Shown here: positions 10,331-20,116 of the stretch, in pieces
Numbering within the stretch: the first letter of the stretch is position 1
Layout: each line of letters begins with the position of its first letter
Assembly: GCF_001713355.1 (NCBI RefSeq)
Contig: NZ_CP016448.1
Span: forward strand, 682,001-746,000
DNA from: Methyloversatilis sp. RAC08
GTDB lineage: Bacteria > Pseudomonadota > Gammaproteobacteria > Burkholderiales > Rhodocyclaceae
DNA length: 64,000 nt
Direction: 5' to 3'
Made by a program: the position numbers and the translations under genes
Notes under the pieces: model-generated
What the model was told of the DNA's origin: nothing
The model's database searches: none
Seen by the model: the letters and a program-made list of their open reading frames with translations, nothing else

Positions 10331-10380
10331 CTAGAAACGTGTGAAATCGTCATCACCGCTGCGCTCGATCCGCGCGCTCC
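10331..10380 (-). pseudogene. Possible remnant of a second chemoreceptor 3-prime end
   Basis: Read leftward, the spacer between mcp and cheW ends with codons for RIERSGDDDFTRF and a TAG stop (10333-10331). This resembles the SETDFSRF end of the intact mcp just upstream, and about 16 of 22 terminal bases match. No start or receptor body is present. It may be what is left after a tandem receptor gene was deleted; chance similarity is possible because the segment is short. Confidence 0.4.
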
Positions 10381-10500
10381 TGCCCGCACATGCGGGCGTT
10401 GCCGCCAGACACCGTCGTGGTCTGTCGCAGCGGCCGAAGTCGGAGCACGAGCCGGACCATTCGCGGTCGCAACTGATGTGCGACCGTCAGCGGAAAGTCC

Positions 10501-12123
10501 TCAGAAGCGTGAGAAGTCGGTCTCTGAAGGCGCCTCGGACGCGTTCGTCGCCGGACGTGCCCGCGACGACCTGACAGGTGAGCGATTTGACGACTGCGAC
10601 TGGGCCGGCGAGCTGTTGTTCAGGCGGAAGAAGCTCATCGCCTGTTGCAGTTGCTGCGCCTGGCCGCTCATTTCTTCTGCCGTGGCGGCCAGTTCTTCCG
10701 ACGCCGACGCCGTCTGCTGCACCGTCTGGCTCAACTGGCTCATCGCGCTGTTGATCTGCGACACGCCACTGGCCTGTTCGCCCGAAGCGGCCGAAATCTC
10801 CTGCACCAGATCCGACGTGCGCTGGATCGACGGAACGAGCTGTTCCAGCACGTCACCGGCGCGCGCTGCAACCTTCAGCGATTCGTTCGCCACGCTGCCG
10901 ATTTCCTGCGCCGCGATCTGCGAGCGCTCGGCCAGCTTGCGCACTTCGGTCGCCACCACCGCGAAGCCGCGGCCATGGCTGCCGGCGCGCGCGGCCTCGA
11001 TCGCCGCATTCAGCGCCAGCAGATTCGTCTGGTAGGCGATGTCGTCGATGATGGAAATGCGCTCGGCAATCTTGCGCATTGCTTCGACCGTAAGCTTCAC
11101 CGCTTCGCCGCCTTCGGCCGCTTCGCGTGAAGCCTGCGTCGCGATGCCATCGGTCACCCGGGCGTTTTCACTGTTCTGGTTGACCGACGCAGACATCTGT
11201 TCGACCGACGCAGACGTTTCCTCGACACCTGCCGACTGTTCGCTCGCCCCCTGGCTCAGCGACTGCGCGGTCGCCGACACCTCTTCCGAGGCGCTCGCCA
11301 GACTGTCCGCACTGCCATTCACTTCCGACACGACCGACTCGAGCTTGACCACCATGCTCTTCAGCGCCTGCAGCAGCTGCCCGGTCTCATCCTTCGATGT
11401 CACGTCGATGGACACCGTCAAATCACCACCCGCCAGACGATTTGCAACATCGACCGCAACGCCCAGAGGCTTGGTCACGCTGCGACTGATCAGAAAGCCC
11501 AAAGCCAGCCCGGCAAGCATGCCGCCCACGATCAATATGATCATGTTCATGCGACCGCTTTCATAGATACGCGTCGTTTCGTTCGACGCGTCGAGGGCAC
11601 GGCCCTCCTTGACCTTGGTCAGCGCGGTCAGCGTCTCGTCGAGCACGTTCGCATTCTGGCGCCCGCTTTCCAGCATGGCCGTCAATTCGGCGTCCTTGGT
11701 CGCCAGGGGCTGCTTGCGGATCATGACCGCCATGCGCTGCATTTCCTGCTGGTAGGTCGCCCACGAGGTGTCGAACACGGAAAACAGCCGCTTCGCTTCG
11801 TCGGTGTAGAACAACGGCCTCGCCTTCTGGATGTAGTCCTGGATCGAAGCCGAGTACTTTTCGATCGAAGCCAGACGCTGCTCGCGGTCCTCCGCGGTCT
11901 CGGCAAGCAGCGCGTTGCCGCGCGCCCGGCCGATGTAGATGAGGTTGATGTTCGCCTCCTTGATGTAAGACAGACCGAGCAATTCCTTGTTGTAGAGATC
12001 ATCCGCCATCGAATTGATCCTGCCCGAATTCGATATGCCCACCCATCCGACAACCGCAGTGATGATCGCGAGCGCCATGAAGGCGACAATCAACCGTACA
12101 CCGATCTTTATATTGGAAAACAC
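10501..12123 (-). CDS. Methyl-accepting chemotaxis protein with four-helix-bundle sensor
   Basis: A 540-residue receptor of classical layout: TM1 (about 8-30), periplasmic four-helix-bundle domain (about 31-190), TM2 (193-213), HAMP (about 213-265) and a signalling domain with the tip [19 protein letters not shown]-like segment ([20 protein letters not shown]) and [19 protein letters not shown]. The GTG start at 12123 has AAGGAG upstream. The periplasmic domain sequence does not reveal the ligand. The C-terminal tail is flexible and ends ETDFSRF, aromatic-acidic like CheR/CheB docking tails, though not the enteric NWETF sequence. It lies between cheA and cheW and is probably a main receptor of this pathway. 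Confidence 0.95.
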   Translation of the reverse strand: MFSNIKIGVRLIVAFMALAIITAVVGWVGISNSGRINSMADDLYNKELLGLSYIKEANINLIYIGRARGNALLAETAEDREQRLASIEKYSASIQDYIQKARPLFYTDEAKRLFSVFDTSWATYQQEMQRMAVMIRKQPLATKDAELTAMLESGRQNANVLDETLTALTKVKEGRALDASNETTRIYESGRMNMIILIVGGMLAGLALGFLISRSVTKPLGVAVDVANRLAGGDLTVSIDVTSKDETGQLLQALKSMVVKLESVVSEVNGSADSLASASEEVSATAQSLSQGASEQSAGVEETSASVEQMSASVNQNSENARVTDGIATQASREAAEGGEAVKLTVEAMRKIAERISIIDDIAYQTNLLALNAAIEAARAGSHGRGFAVVATEVRKLAERSQIAAQEIGSVANESLKVAARAGDVLEQLVPSIQRTSDLVQEISAASGEQASGVSQINSAMSQLSQTVQQTASASEELAATAEEMSGQAQQLQQAMSFFRLNNSSPAQSQSSNRSPVRSSRARPATNASEAPSETDFSRF

Positions 12124-12280
12124 GACAAGTACTCCTTAAATTGACAACATTCCGAATCGACCCCGAGCGTCAATGCATCACTGAAATCGGGTCCAAGCTC
12201 TTCCGCATCCCTGTTTTCCACCCGCCAACCGGCCGGCCTCAACCCGCACGCGTCGTGTCAATACGGCGTGCGTGACACCA

Positions 12281-14521
12281 TCAGGCAGGCGTCGCCACCT
12301 GGCGCGGTGTCTGCCCCTGCATTTCAGTAATGCCTGCCGCCGCTGTACCCGCGCTGCCGGCCAGCTTCATCAATCCCGGCACGTCCAGAATCAGGGCGAT
12401 CTCGCCGCTGCCCAGGATGGTCGATCCACTGACGCCGCGCAGCGCACTGAACAGCTTGCCCAGCGGCCGGATGACGGTCTGGTGCTCACCCATCAGCTGA
12501 TCGACGACGATGCCGGCCTTGGTCTGGCCGAACTGCACGACCACCACGTTCTCGCGCCGCTCAGGTGCAGCGCTGTCCATATCGAAAGCTTCGCGCAACC
12601 AGAGCAGCGGCAGCACTTCTCCGCGCATGTCGAGGTAGCCGCGCGTGCGCGCAGCGTCACGGATGGCGCCGGCCAGTTCGACGCATTCGACGATCATGTC
12701 GACCGGCAGCACGAAGCTGGCCTTGTCGATGCCGACCCGGAAGCCGTCGATGATGGCCAGCGTCAGCGGCAGGCGAATCCGGATGCGCGTGCCCTTGCCC
12801 GGCTCGGTATCGATATCTACCGTGCCGCGCAGCGCTTCGATGTCGCGCCGGACCACGTCCATGCCGACACCACGGCCGGACAGATTGCTCACCTGGTCGG
12901 CGGTCGAAAAGCCCGGCGCAAAGATCAGGCGGTCGATTTCACGCTCGGACAACTGGGCGTCCCCGGACACCAGCCCACGCTCGACCGCCTTGCGCAGAAT
13001 CTTGGCGCGGTTCAGGCCACCACCATCATCGGCCACGTCGATCACGACACCACCGGCTTCGTGGTAGGCATTCAGCATCACCTTCGCGCGCGCCGGCTTG
13101 CCTGCGGCCAGCCGGTCATCGATTGTTTCGATGCCGTGGTCCATCGAGTTGCGGATCAGGTGCATCAATGGATCGCCGATGCGTTCCACCACCGTCTTGT
13201 CGAGATCGGTCTCGCCGCCGCTGATCTGCAGTTCGATGTCCTTGCCCAGTTCGCGACTGACGTCGCGCACCACGCGCTGAAAGCGCTGGAAGGTGGCGCC
13301 GATCTGCACCATGCGCAGCGACAGTGCCTGGTCGCGCACTTCCTCGACCAGACGCGTGAGCACTTCGCTCGCTTCGGTCAGCTGACCCTGCGCAAGCATC
13401 TGCGCCACGTTCTGCACGCCGGCGCTCGCCACCACAAGCTCGCCCACCAGTTCGATCAGCTGATCCAGCTTGTCGGCGTCGATGCGCAGCGAGCGAGCCT
13501 CCTGCGCCTTCGTGTCCTTGACCTGCTTCTGCTTCGCCAGCGCGGCATCGACCACGCCTGCGCTGACCGCACCACCTTCGATGAGTATTTCGCCGATCGG
13601 CTGCGGTGTCGCCTGCACCTCGGCGTGCATCGCCGCGGCCTCCGACTGCAGCGACAGGCCGCGCTCGAGTTCGGAACGGGTCAGCGCACCGCTCAGCACG
13701 AGCATTTCGCCCAGTTTCAGATCGTCCTCGGGCAACGCACGCAGCACGCGGATGTACTCGGAAACCTGTGAATAGGGGGGAATGATGTGAAGCACGCAAT
13801 CTTCGCGCACGAATTCGAACACACCCTCGATGTCCGCCTTCGAGGCGTCGCTGCGGAAATCGATTTCGAATCCGAGGTAGCAGGACTCCGGATCGAACTC
13901 CAGCCAGGAAGGCAGGGCGTCGACCAGGGTGTCGAGATGGACAATATCGCCCAGCGTGCGCAGATAGCGCAGGAAGGACGTCGGATCCATGCCACTGCGC
14001 AGCACGTCGGCACCAAACCGGATCGACAGGTGCCAGTTTCCGTTCTCGCAACTGTCTTCGATGACCGGCTCGCTGCGGCTCACGTCGGCAGGCGCTGACA
14101 ACACCACGCCTGCGGCGGGCTGGCCGGACTGTTTGCCCAGCAAGGCGAGCAATGCCGCCATCTGGGCGTTCCCCTCTGCGCGCTGGGCGGCGTCGAGCAC
14201 GCGCTTGTCGGCCACCGCGTGCACCAGCACGCCGATATGGTCCTTGTTGCGAAGTAGCAGTCCGATCACATCGTTGCTGACCATCATCTGACCGTCACGC
14301 ACGCGGTCCAGCACACTTTCGACTTCGTGCGTGAAATGGACGACATCATCGAATCCGAACACGCCGGCGGTGCCCTTGATGGTGTGCGCCGCGCGGAAGA
14401 TGTCGTTGATCAGTTCGGTGTTGTCCGGCTCGCTTTCCAGTTGCAGCAGCGATTCCTCCATCCGGGTCAGCAGTTCGTCCGCTTCGGCGAAGAAGGCCTC
14501 AAGGGCGGGTTCGAGATTCAT
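12281..14521 (-). CDS. cheA: Chemotaxis histidine kinase CheA
   Basis: A 746-residue CheA. Domains in order: HPt with phospho-site His46 (AAHTIKGTAG); a central region about 150-270 (NGNWHLSIRFGADVLRSGMDP) in the position of the response-regulator docking domain; dimerisation helices near 345-410; the ATP-binding domain with N box HLIRNSMDHGIE, G1 DVADDGGGLN and G2 GRGVGMDVV; and a CheW-like domain to the end. It phosphorylates the adjacent CheY and CheB. The 157-nt spacer between it and the following mcp may hold an internal promoter or processing site. Confidence 0.96.
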   Translation of the reverse strand: MNLEPALEAFFAEADELLTRMEESLLQLESEPDNTELINDIFRAAHTIKGTAGVFGFDDVVHFTHEVESVLDRVRDGQMMVSNDVIGLLLRNKDHIGVLVHAVADKRVLDAAQRAEGNAQMAALLALLGKQSGQPAAGVVLSAPADVSRSEPVIEDSCENGNWHLSIRFGADVLRSGMDPTSFLRYLRTLGDIVHLDTLVDALPSWLEFDPESCYLGFEIDFRSDASKADIEGVFEFVREDCVLHIIPPYSQVSEYIRVLRALPEDDLKLGEMLVLSGALTRSELERGLSLQSEAAAMHAEVQATPQPIGEILIEGGAVSAGVVDAALAKQKQVKDTKAQEARSLRIDADKLDQLIELVGELVVASAGVQNVAQMLAQGQLTEASEVLTRLVEEVRDQALSLRMVQIGATFQRFQRVVRDVSRELGKDIELQISGGETDLDKTVVERIGDPLMHLIRNSMDHGIETIDDRLAAGKPARAKVMLNAYHEAGGVVIDVADDGGGLNRAKILRKAVERGLVSGDAQLSEREIDRLIFAPGFSTADQVSNLSGRGVGMDVVRRDIEALRGTVDIDTEPGKGTRIRIRLPLTLAIIDGFRVGIDKASFVLPVDMIVECVELAGAIRDAARTRGYLDMRGEVLPLLWLREAFDMDSAAPERRENVVVVQFGQTKAGIVVDQLMGEHQTVIRPLGKLFSALRGVSGSTILGSGEIALILDVPGLMKLAGSAGTAAAGITEMQGQTPRQVATPA

Positions 14522-14541
14522 GATTGAAGTCCTGGTTCTGT

Positions 14542-14865
14542 TCAGGCTGCCAGCGCCGGCATGACGACCGGATCGCCGAACATCTGGCTCAGCTGCAGCA
14601 GTTCCATCACTTCGAGCATGGCTGCGCTGTGCGCCACCAGTTCGAAGCTGTGGCCATGCGTCTCGGCCGCGCGCTTGGCGGCCAGCAGCAGCTGCACGCC
14701 ACTGCTGTCGACCTCGGTGGCCCGGGCAAGGTTGACGCGCAGATCGCGTCGTTCCGACAGCACGCGCGTCAGAAACCCATAGGCGTCTGCGGCGCCGAAG
14801 ATGGTGAGCTCACCCACCACCTGCAGTTCCGTCACGTCACCGTCGTCCGTGCGTTCGATTTCCAT
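14542..14865 (-). CDS. STAS-domain protein of the chemotaxis operon
   Basis: A 107-residue stand-alone STAS domain related to anti-sigma-factor antagonists. The region EVDSSGVQLLLAAKRAAE carries the Asp-Ser pair (VDSSG) where SpoIIAA-like proteins are phosphorylated on Ser. It lies between cheY and cheA, a position seen in several betaproteobacterial chemotaxis operons. A switch-like protein-protein interaction role in signalling is inferred. No partner kinase or phosphatase gene is visible in the window. Confidence 0.88.
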   Translation of the reverse strand: MEIERTDDGDVTELQVVGELTIFGAADAYGFLTRVLSERRDLRVNLARATEVDSSGVQLLLAAKRAAETHGHSFELVAHSAAMLEVMELLQLSQMFGDPVVMPALAA

Positions 14866-14884
14866 GTCGTCGCTCCGCCTCGGT

Positions 14885-15253
14885 TCAGGGCAGGCAGAGC
14901 TTGGATACGGCCATCAGCATCTGGTCAGGCTTGAACGGTTTCACCATCCACGCCTTGGCACCCGCTGCCTGGCCTTCGGCCTTCTTCGACTCCTGGTTTT
15001 CGGTCGTCAGCATGATGACCGGCGTGAACTTGTAGGCCGGCAGCTTGCGCATTTCCTTGACGAAGGTGATGCCATCCATGTTCGGCATATTCACGTCGCT
15101 CACCACGAGGTGCACCTTCTGGCCGGTGAGCTTGGCGAGTGCGTCCTTGCCATCGCAGGCTTCGAATACGTCATAGCCGGCGCTCTTCAGCGCGATGCTG
15201 ACCACCTGGCGCAGTGACGACGAATCGTCCACCACCATGATTGTCTTTGCCAT
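14885..15253 (-). CDS. cheY: Response regulator CheY
   Basis: A 122-residue single-domain receiver with acidic pair DD at residues 9-10, phosphoacceptor Asp53 (VSDVNMPNMDG), conserved Thr (MLTTEN) and Lys near 104 (WMVKPFKPDQ). Phosphorylated by CheA, it would bind the flagellar motor switch. It is second in the operon, directly after the receptor/CheZ-like hybrid that may dephosphorylate it, and 19 nt before the STAS gene. Confidence 0.93.
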   Translation of the reverse strand: MAKTIMVVDDSSSLRQVVSIALKSAGYDVFEACDGKDALAKLTGQKVHLVVSDVNMPNMDGITFVKEMRKLPAYKFTPVIMLTTENQESKKAEGQAAGAKAWMVKPFKPDQMLMAVSKLCLP

Positions 15254-15265
15254 GTGTCACTGCTC

Positions 15266-16417
15266 CTAAAAGAAAACGAGATCGTCGCTGGACTTGCTGG
15301 CCACACGGCCTGAGCCGCCGTGGTTGTCGCGCTCTTCCTGCGTCGTGTAGCGGCGCTCGAGGTGCTCGACCAGCGGACGCAGGTCGGGCGCCTGGTCGGC
15401 CGGGCTGGCCGACACGTACTGCGTGAGCTCATCGAAGCTTTCGCAGACGTGGGCGAGCACCTGGTCGATGCGGTCCTGAAACTGCAGGTGCGGCAGGGAT
15501 GCCGAAATTTCCTGCTGGATGCCTTCCGCCTGATGACGGAGTTCTTCGTTCGATCGCGCCAATTCGTCGAGCAGATGGGAAAAGTCGCCAAGCACACCCT
15601 GGATGCTCGCTTCCGAAACCTTGAAGGAGTCGATGTCGCGGCTGGTCGACGTTTCGACCAGCCGTGCCGAGGTGAGGATGGCGTCGCTGACCAGCTTGGC
15701 CTTTTCGGCAATCTTCTTGCCGGTATCGCCCGACGCGGTGGACAGTTTGCGTACTTCGTCGGCCACCACCGCGAAGCCCCGACCCGCCTCACCCGCGCGG
15801 GCTGCTTCGATGGCGGCGTTGAGTGCCAGCAGATTGGTCTGATCGGCAACCTGCTGCACCGACTTCGCCATGCCGCGCAGATCGTCGGCGTAACTGGCCA
15901 GTTCGCGTATCTGCACCAGCATGAGATTCTTGTCCTTCAGCGCGCCCGACATGCCGTCGAGTACCTGGGTGAGCTGCAGCTGGGAAGACTTGAGCACGCC
16001 ATCGACGCCACCCTTGGCCGCCGACAGTCCGCTGCCCGACGAAGCCGCCACGGCGGCGTCGAGCTTGTCCACCAGCCCCGAGAAGCGCTGAATCAATTCG
16101 CCGATGGCCACCTCCGCCTGCTTGCGCACGCTGTTGATCTGCCTCTTCCAGATCGGCGCCGCTTCGGACGACACCAGCACCAGGCTGCCGTGCATCGCGT
16201 GTGTGAGCGGATCGGGTGATGCAGTGTCAAGTTCGGTGGGTTGCAGTGCGACGGCTTCGCGCCGGCACAGCACGACGGCCGTCCACCCGATGGCGCACAC
16301 GGCAAGACCGCCAACCACCATACGAACCCACAGCGGCACATCGATCGGTGCAAGACTCCACGCACCAAGCAATACCGCAGATACCGTGTGCAGGGCACAG
16401 ACCGTTGTTCTTGTCAC
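15266..16417 (-). CDS. Chemoreceptor-like protein with CheZ-like phosphatase motif
   Basis: A 383-residue first gene of the chemotaxis operon. The N-terminus has two close hydrophobic segments (about 11-24 and 31-51) and no ligand-binding domain. A shortened receptor hairpin follows ([19 protein letters not shown] 192-210, [15 protein letters not shown]). After a helical stretch, [11 protein letters not shown] (311-321) matches the active-site region of CheZ (FQDLTGQVI in E. coli): Asp315 and Gln319 align with catalytic Asp143 and Gln147. The protein ends SSDDLVFF, reminiscent of CheZ's C-terminal CheY-binding peptide (VDDLLDSLGF). A fused receptor and CheY-P phosphatase is inferred; no separate cheZ is in the cluster. 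GTG start with GGGAGAG upstream. Confidence 0.85.
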   Translation of the reverse strand: MTRTTVCALHTVSAVLLGAWSLAPIDVPLWVRMVVGGLAVCAIGWTAVVLCRREAVALQPTELDTASPDPLTHAMHGSLVLVSSEAAPIWKRQINSVRKQAEVAIGELIQRFSGLVDKLDAAVAASSGSGLSAAKGGVDGVLKSSQLQLTQVLDGMSGALKDKNLMLVQIRELASYADDLRGMAKSVQQVADQTNLLALNAAIEAARAGEAGRGFAVVADEVRKLSTASGDTGKKIAEKAKLVSDAILTSARLVETSTSRDIDSFKVSEASIQGVLGDFSHLLDELARSNEELRHQAEGIQQEISASLPHLQFQDRIDQVLAHVCESFDELTQYVSASPADQAPDLRPLVEHLERRYTTQEERDNHGGSGRVASKSSDDLVFF

Positions 16418-16483
16418 TTCACTCTCCCGGAGTGTGCTGCACTGAATTCAGGTCGCGACAGGTAAGCCTGCCACTTGTGTGGC

Positions 16484-16510
16484 TTAACGGAAAACGGCCC
16501 GGTACCTTGA
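16484..16510 (-). promoter_or_regulatory. FliA (sigma-28)-like promoter of the chemotaxis operon
   Basis: On the minus strand TCAAGGTA is separated by exactly 11 nt from TCCGTTAA. Compared with the sigma-28 consensus TAAAGTTT-N11-GCCGATAA, this matches 5/8 and 6/8. It sits about 67 nt upstream of the first chemotaxis gene, where a motility-class promoter is expected. Confidence 0.5.
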
Positions 16511-16695
16511 GCCGAGCGTGATTTTTTTTACATTTCCGATGCGACTTCGGCGTCGCACGGAAGACGCCGTTCAATGCCTTATGAATACCTCGGAAACAAC
16601 CTTACTGTGGATATCCGAAGCCGCTGAAACCTTTGTCGGACGTATCATTGAAAGCCGATCTCCTCCCGGCCAGGACCGTTCCGGACCCTGCAGAA

Positions 16696-18645
16696 ATGAC
16701 CAGCCGTTCGTTTCCATCCGCATTCCGCACTCGCGCCACGCCTGTCGCGGCGCCGGGCTGGTACTGGGTCGTGCCGCGCGTGGCGCTGCTGCTGTTCCTC
16801 GCCGCCATCGCGGCGCTGGTCTGGCTGCTGCACAGCACGGATCAGGAGGACCAGCGCGCCGCGCTGATCAGCGACGTGCTGTGGATGGAACAGGATTTGC
16901 GTTTCCACCTCGATCGCAACGCGGAACTGATCGGGCAACTGGGTCGCGAGGCCGCCGAGAAGAGTTTTGACGCGGCGGCCCTCGAACTGCGCGCGCGCAG
17001 CCTCGTCAGCAACGGCCAGGGCTTGTTGAGCGTCGAACGTCTGCTCGCGATCGACCCGGCCGATGACGCACTCGCCGCACCGGCCCGACTGGCGGACCGG
17101 ATCGGACAGGCGGTCTATCTGCCGCCGCGGGCATTGCAGGACGGCGAGGTGCAGTTCGACGTGCTGGTGCCGCTCGGCGCCAGCAGAGGCTGGATGCGCG
17201 GCCGCTACTCGCTGTCGCAGATGCTCGTGCGCTCGGTGCCCTGGTGGTTTGCCGAGCGCTATGCGGTCGAGGTGATCGACAACACCGAGCGCGTACTGGC
17301 CAGCAAGTCGAAGGTGTCGTCCGGCAACAGCGACCTGGGCTATTCGGTGGCTTTCGACCCGCCCGGCCACGGGCTGCGCCTGCGCGTCGCCGCCTATCGC
17401 AGCGAAACCCGCCTGCTGCCGGCTTTGCTGGTGGTCACCCTGGTCGGCCTGGCACTGACCATGCTGTGGAGCCTGTGGGCGCTGCGTCGCCACCTCAATC
17501 GCCGGCTCGCCGCCGAACACGCCTTGCGCGAAGAACACGCCTTTCGCACCGCGATGGAAAACTCGCTGATCATCGGCCTGCGCGCGCGCGACCTCGAAGG
17601 CCGCATCACGCACGTGAATCCGGCGTTCTGCCGCATGGTGGGCTGGAGCGCCGAGGAATTGATGGCGATGCGCCCTCCGATGCCCTACTGGGCCCCCGAA
17701 CACGCCGAACACATACGGGCGCTGCACGACGGCATCCTCGCCGGCAATGCGGAAAAGCGCGATGCGATCGAACTGACCTTCATGCGGCGCGACGGCGAAC
17801 GCTTCGATGTACTGATTTCCGAAGCACCGCTGGTCGATGCCGAGGGTCGGCACGTCGGCTGGATGAGTTCGGTGCTCGACGTCACCGAAAGCAAGCAGGC
17901 CGAGGCGCTGTACCGGCAGCAGCAGGAGCAGCTGCAATTCACCGGCCGCCTCATCACGATGGGTGAAATGGCGTCCACGCTGGCGCATGAGCTGAACCAG
18001 CCGCTGTCGGCCATCTCCAGCTACAGCACGGCCTGCCTGAACATGATCGAAACCGGCCACGGACATCTGTCCGACTTCAGGGAACCGCTGTCGAAGATGA
18101 ATACGCAGGCGCGCCGCGCCGGCACCATCATCCGCCGCGTGCACGAATTCGTGCGCCGGTCCGAACCGCAGCGCGTGCGCTGCACGCTGAACGACATCGT
18201 CGATGACGCGGTGGCGCTGATCGAAGCCGATGCCCGCAAGCGCAACATCCACATCACCACGTCTCGGGCACCGGATCTGGCCGACGTGCTGGCCGACCGC
18301 GTGATGATCGAACAGGTACTGCTGAACCTGATCCGCAACGGCATGGACGCCATGGCCGGCAGTTCGGCGGAGAAGCGGCGGCTGCAGATCGATACCCGGG
18401 CCGACGGCGAGGACGTGCAGGTGGCGGTGCGCGACAGCGGCGCCGGCATTCCGCCCGACATCGCGGAGAAACTTTTCGCACCCTTCTTCACCACCAAGCC
18501 GGACGGCATGGGCATGGGACTGAACATCTGCCGCTCCATCGTCGAGCTGCATCACGGCCGGCTGTGGTTCGAAGCGGCCGATGGCGGCGGCACGGTGTTC
18601 ATCCTCAAGTTGCCGGCGGCCGACGCCGAGGCACTGTCGACATGA
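16696..18645 (+). CDS. Membrane sensor histidine kinase, DctS-like (PAS)
   Basis: About 649 residues from the ATG at 16696 (an in-frame TTG at 16633 would add 21). TM1 is near residues 26-46, an extracytoplasmic sensor domain of roughly 195 residues follows, then TM2 (about 240-264), a PAS domain (about 284-399), the dimerisation/phosphoacceptor helix with His431 (ASTLAHELNQPLSAIS) and a HATPase domain (NLIRNGMDAM, DSGAGIP, GMGMGLNICRSIV). It overlaps the next gene (ATGA) and therefore forms a two-component pair with it. Architecture and partner type resemble DctS/DctR, which control dicarboxylate TRAP transporters, so control of dctPQM is a reasonable but untested inference. Confidence 0.88.
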   Translation: MTSRSFPSAFRTRATPVAAPGWYWVVPRVALLLFLAAIAALVWLLHSTDQEDQRAALISDVLWMEQDLRFHLDRNAELIGQLGREAAEKSFDAAALELRARSLVSNGQGLLSVERLLAIDPADDALAAPARLADRIGQAVYLPPRALQDGEVQFDVLVPLGASRGWMRGRYSLSQMLVRSVPWWFAERYAVEVIDNTERVLASKSKVSSGNSDLGYSVAFDPPGHGLRLRVAAYRSETRLLPALLVVTLVGLALTMLWSLWALRRHLNRRLAAEHALREEHAFRTAMENSLIIGLRARDLEGRITHVNPAFCRMVGWSAEELMAMRPPMPYWAPEHAEHIRALHDGILAGNAEKRDAIELTFMRRDGERFDVLISEAPLVDAEGRHVGWMSSVLDVTESKQAEALYRQQQEQLQFTGRLITMGEMASTLAHELNQPLSAISSYSTACLNMIETGHGHLSDFREPLSKMNTQARRAGTIIRRVHEFVRRSEPQRVRCTLNDIVDDAVALIEADARKRNIHITTSRAPDLADVLADRVMIEQVLLNLIRNGMDAMAGSSAEKRRLQIDTRADGEDVQVAVRDSGAGIPPDIAEKLFAPFFTTKPDGMGMGLNICRSIVELHHGRLWFEAADGGGTVFILKLPAADAEALST

Positions 18646-19256
18646 GCACGAGCCAGATATTCATCGTCGACGACGACGACGCCATCCGCGATGCGCTCGG
18701 CTGGCTGTTCCGCTCGCGTGGCCATGTCGCGCGGCTGTGGTCATCGGCCGAGGCGCTGATCGCCGGTGGCGAGATCGGGCGCTGCGGCTGCCTGCTGCTC
18801 GACATACGGATGGACGGCATGAGCGGGCTCGAATTGTTCGGATGGCTGCGCGAAAACGGCCACGACATCCCGGTCATCTTCCTGACCGGGCACGGCGACG
18901 TGCCGATGGCGGTCGCCGCACTGAAAAAAGGTGCCTTCGATTTCGTCGAAAAGCCGTTCAACGACAACGAACTGGTCGACCGTGCGCTGGCCGCACTCGA
19001 CATTCACCATCAGCGGTCGAGCCGCCAGGCGGCGGCGCGCGAGATCGATGAGCGCCTCGCCCAGCTCACCAGCCGCGAGCTGGAAGTGATGGAGCGCGTG
19101 CTGGCCGGCCAGATGAACAAGGTGATCGCGATGGATCTCGGGGTGACGATGCGCACGGTCGAAGTGCATCGGGCGCGCATCTTCGACAAGATGGGCGTGC
19201 GCTCGGCGGTCGAGCTGGCGCAGCTGCTGGCCGCCCGTCAGCCGAAGCCGGGGTGA
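18642..19256 (+). CDS. LuxR/FixJ-family response regulator, DctR-like
   Basis: A 204-residue regulator. The receiver has the DDDD acidic cluster (10-13), phosphoacceptor Asp54 (LLLDIRMDGMSG), Thr in LTGHGD and Lys104 (FVEKPF). The C-terminal LuxR-type helix-turn-helix is LTSRELEVMERVLAGQ...MRTVEVHRARIFDKM. The ATG at 18642 overlaps the kinase stop codon and is followed by the receiver fold at once. Its promoter target is unknown; dctPQM 11 kb away is a candidate because DctSR pairs of this type control TRAP dicarboxylate uptake. Confidence 0.92.
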   Translation: MSTSQIFIVDDDDAIRDALGWLFRSRGHVARLWSSAEALIAGGEIGRCGCLLLDIRMDGMSGLELFGWLRENGHDIPVIFLTGHGDVPMAVAALKKGAFDFVEKPFNDNELVDRALAALDIHHQRSSRQAAAREIDERLAQLTSRELEVMERVLAGQMNKVIAMDLGVTMRTVEVHRARIFDKMGVRSAVELAQLLAARQPKPG

Positions 19257-19271
19257 GGCGTCATCCGGGCA

Positions 19272-19931
19272 TCAGGCCAGCACCCTCAGCAGCCAGCGGT
19301 TCAGATCGGCGATTTCGTCCGGGCTGACCTCGTGATCCATATCATAGGTGTGCCAGTCGTACGACACCGACAGATCGTCGAGCACGGCGCGCGCTGCCAG
19401 CGCGCGGTCGATGTCGACCACGCTGTCGTTCAGCCCGTGCGCCAGAAAAACCGGCACATCGCGGTTGGCGACGCTGCGCTCGGCGGCGGTCTTGCCGGCC
19501 AGCGGCAGATAGCCCGACAGCCCGGCGATGCCGGCGAGACGCTCGGTCTGGCGCAGGCCGGCCACCAACGCCATCGCGCAGCCCTGCGAAAACCCCATCA
19601 GCACGATGCGCGACGCCGGCATGCCGCGTGCGGTTTCGCGTGCGATCAGCGCCTCGACGATCTGTTGCGACGCGCGGATGCCCGCTTCGTCATCAATACC
19701 GGAGCCCGGCGCGAACACGTCGAACCAGGCGCGCATGATGTAGCCGCCATTGCGCGTGACCGGGCGTTCCGGCGCGTCGGGCAGCACGAAGCGCACCGGA
19801 CCGACGGCATCGAGATCCAGTGCGCGGCACACCGGCACGAAGTCGTTGCCGTCGGCACCCAGGCCGTGCAGCACGATGAGGGTTGCGGTCGGCGCAGGGC
19901 CGGATTCAAGTTCGATCAGGTTCACCGCCAT
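19272..19931 (-). CDS. Carboxylesterase/phospholipase-family alpha/beta hydrolase
   Basis: A 219-residue cytosolic serine esterase of the carboxylesterase/lysophospholipase/acyl-protein-thioesterase family. Oxyanion segment LHGLGADGNDF (about 24-34), nucleophile elbow GFSQGCAMA (Ser near 118), acid in HGLNDSVVD (Asp) and His in DMDHEVSPDE complete the triad. The family prefers short-chain esters or acyl groups. The start at 19931 is supported by GGAG upstream; longer in-frame starts would add a non-conserved, arginine-rich extension. It converges with the two-component pair. Confidence 0.92.
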   Translation of the reverse strand: MAVNLIELESGPAPTATLIVLHGLGADGNDFVPVCRALDLDAVGPVRFVLPDAPERPVTRNGGYIMRAWFDVFAPGSGIDDEAGIRASQQIVEALIARETARGMPASRIVLMGFSQGCAMALVAGLRQTERLAGIAGLSGYLPLAGKTAAERSVANRDVPVFLAHGLNDSVVDIDRALAARAVLDDLSVSYDWHTYDMDHEVSPDEIADLNRWLLRVLA

Positions 19932-20116
19932 GTTCCAGCTCCGGAAAATCGTTTTCGAGGACCGGGCAATCGCTGAACCGAAAGCGCGCCCCGGATGCGC
20001 ATCGTACCGAACGCGCCTGCGCGCCGGCCGGTCAGGCGGCATGGATCCGCTGCAGATCAATCGCCCCACCACCCGACCGGCGCGTTACAGTGCGGCCATC
20101 CCAACTGGAGAATGCA

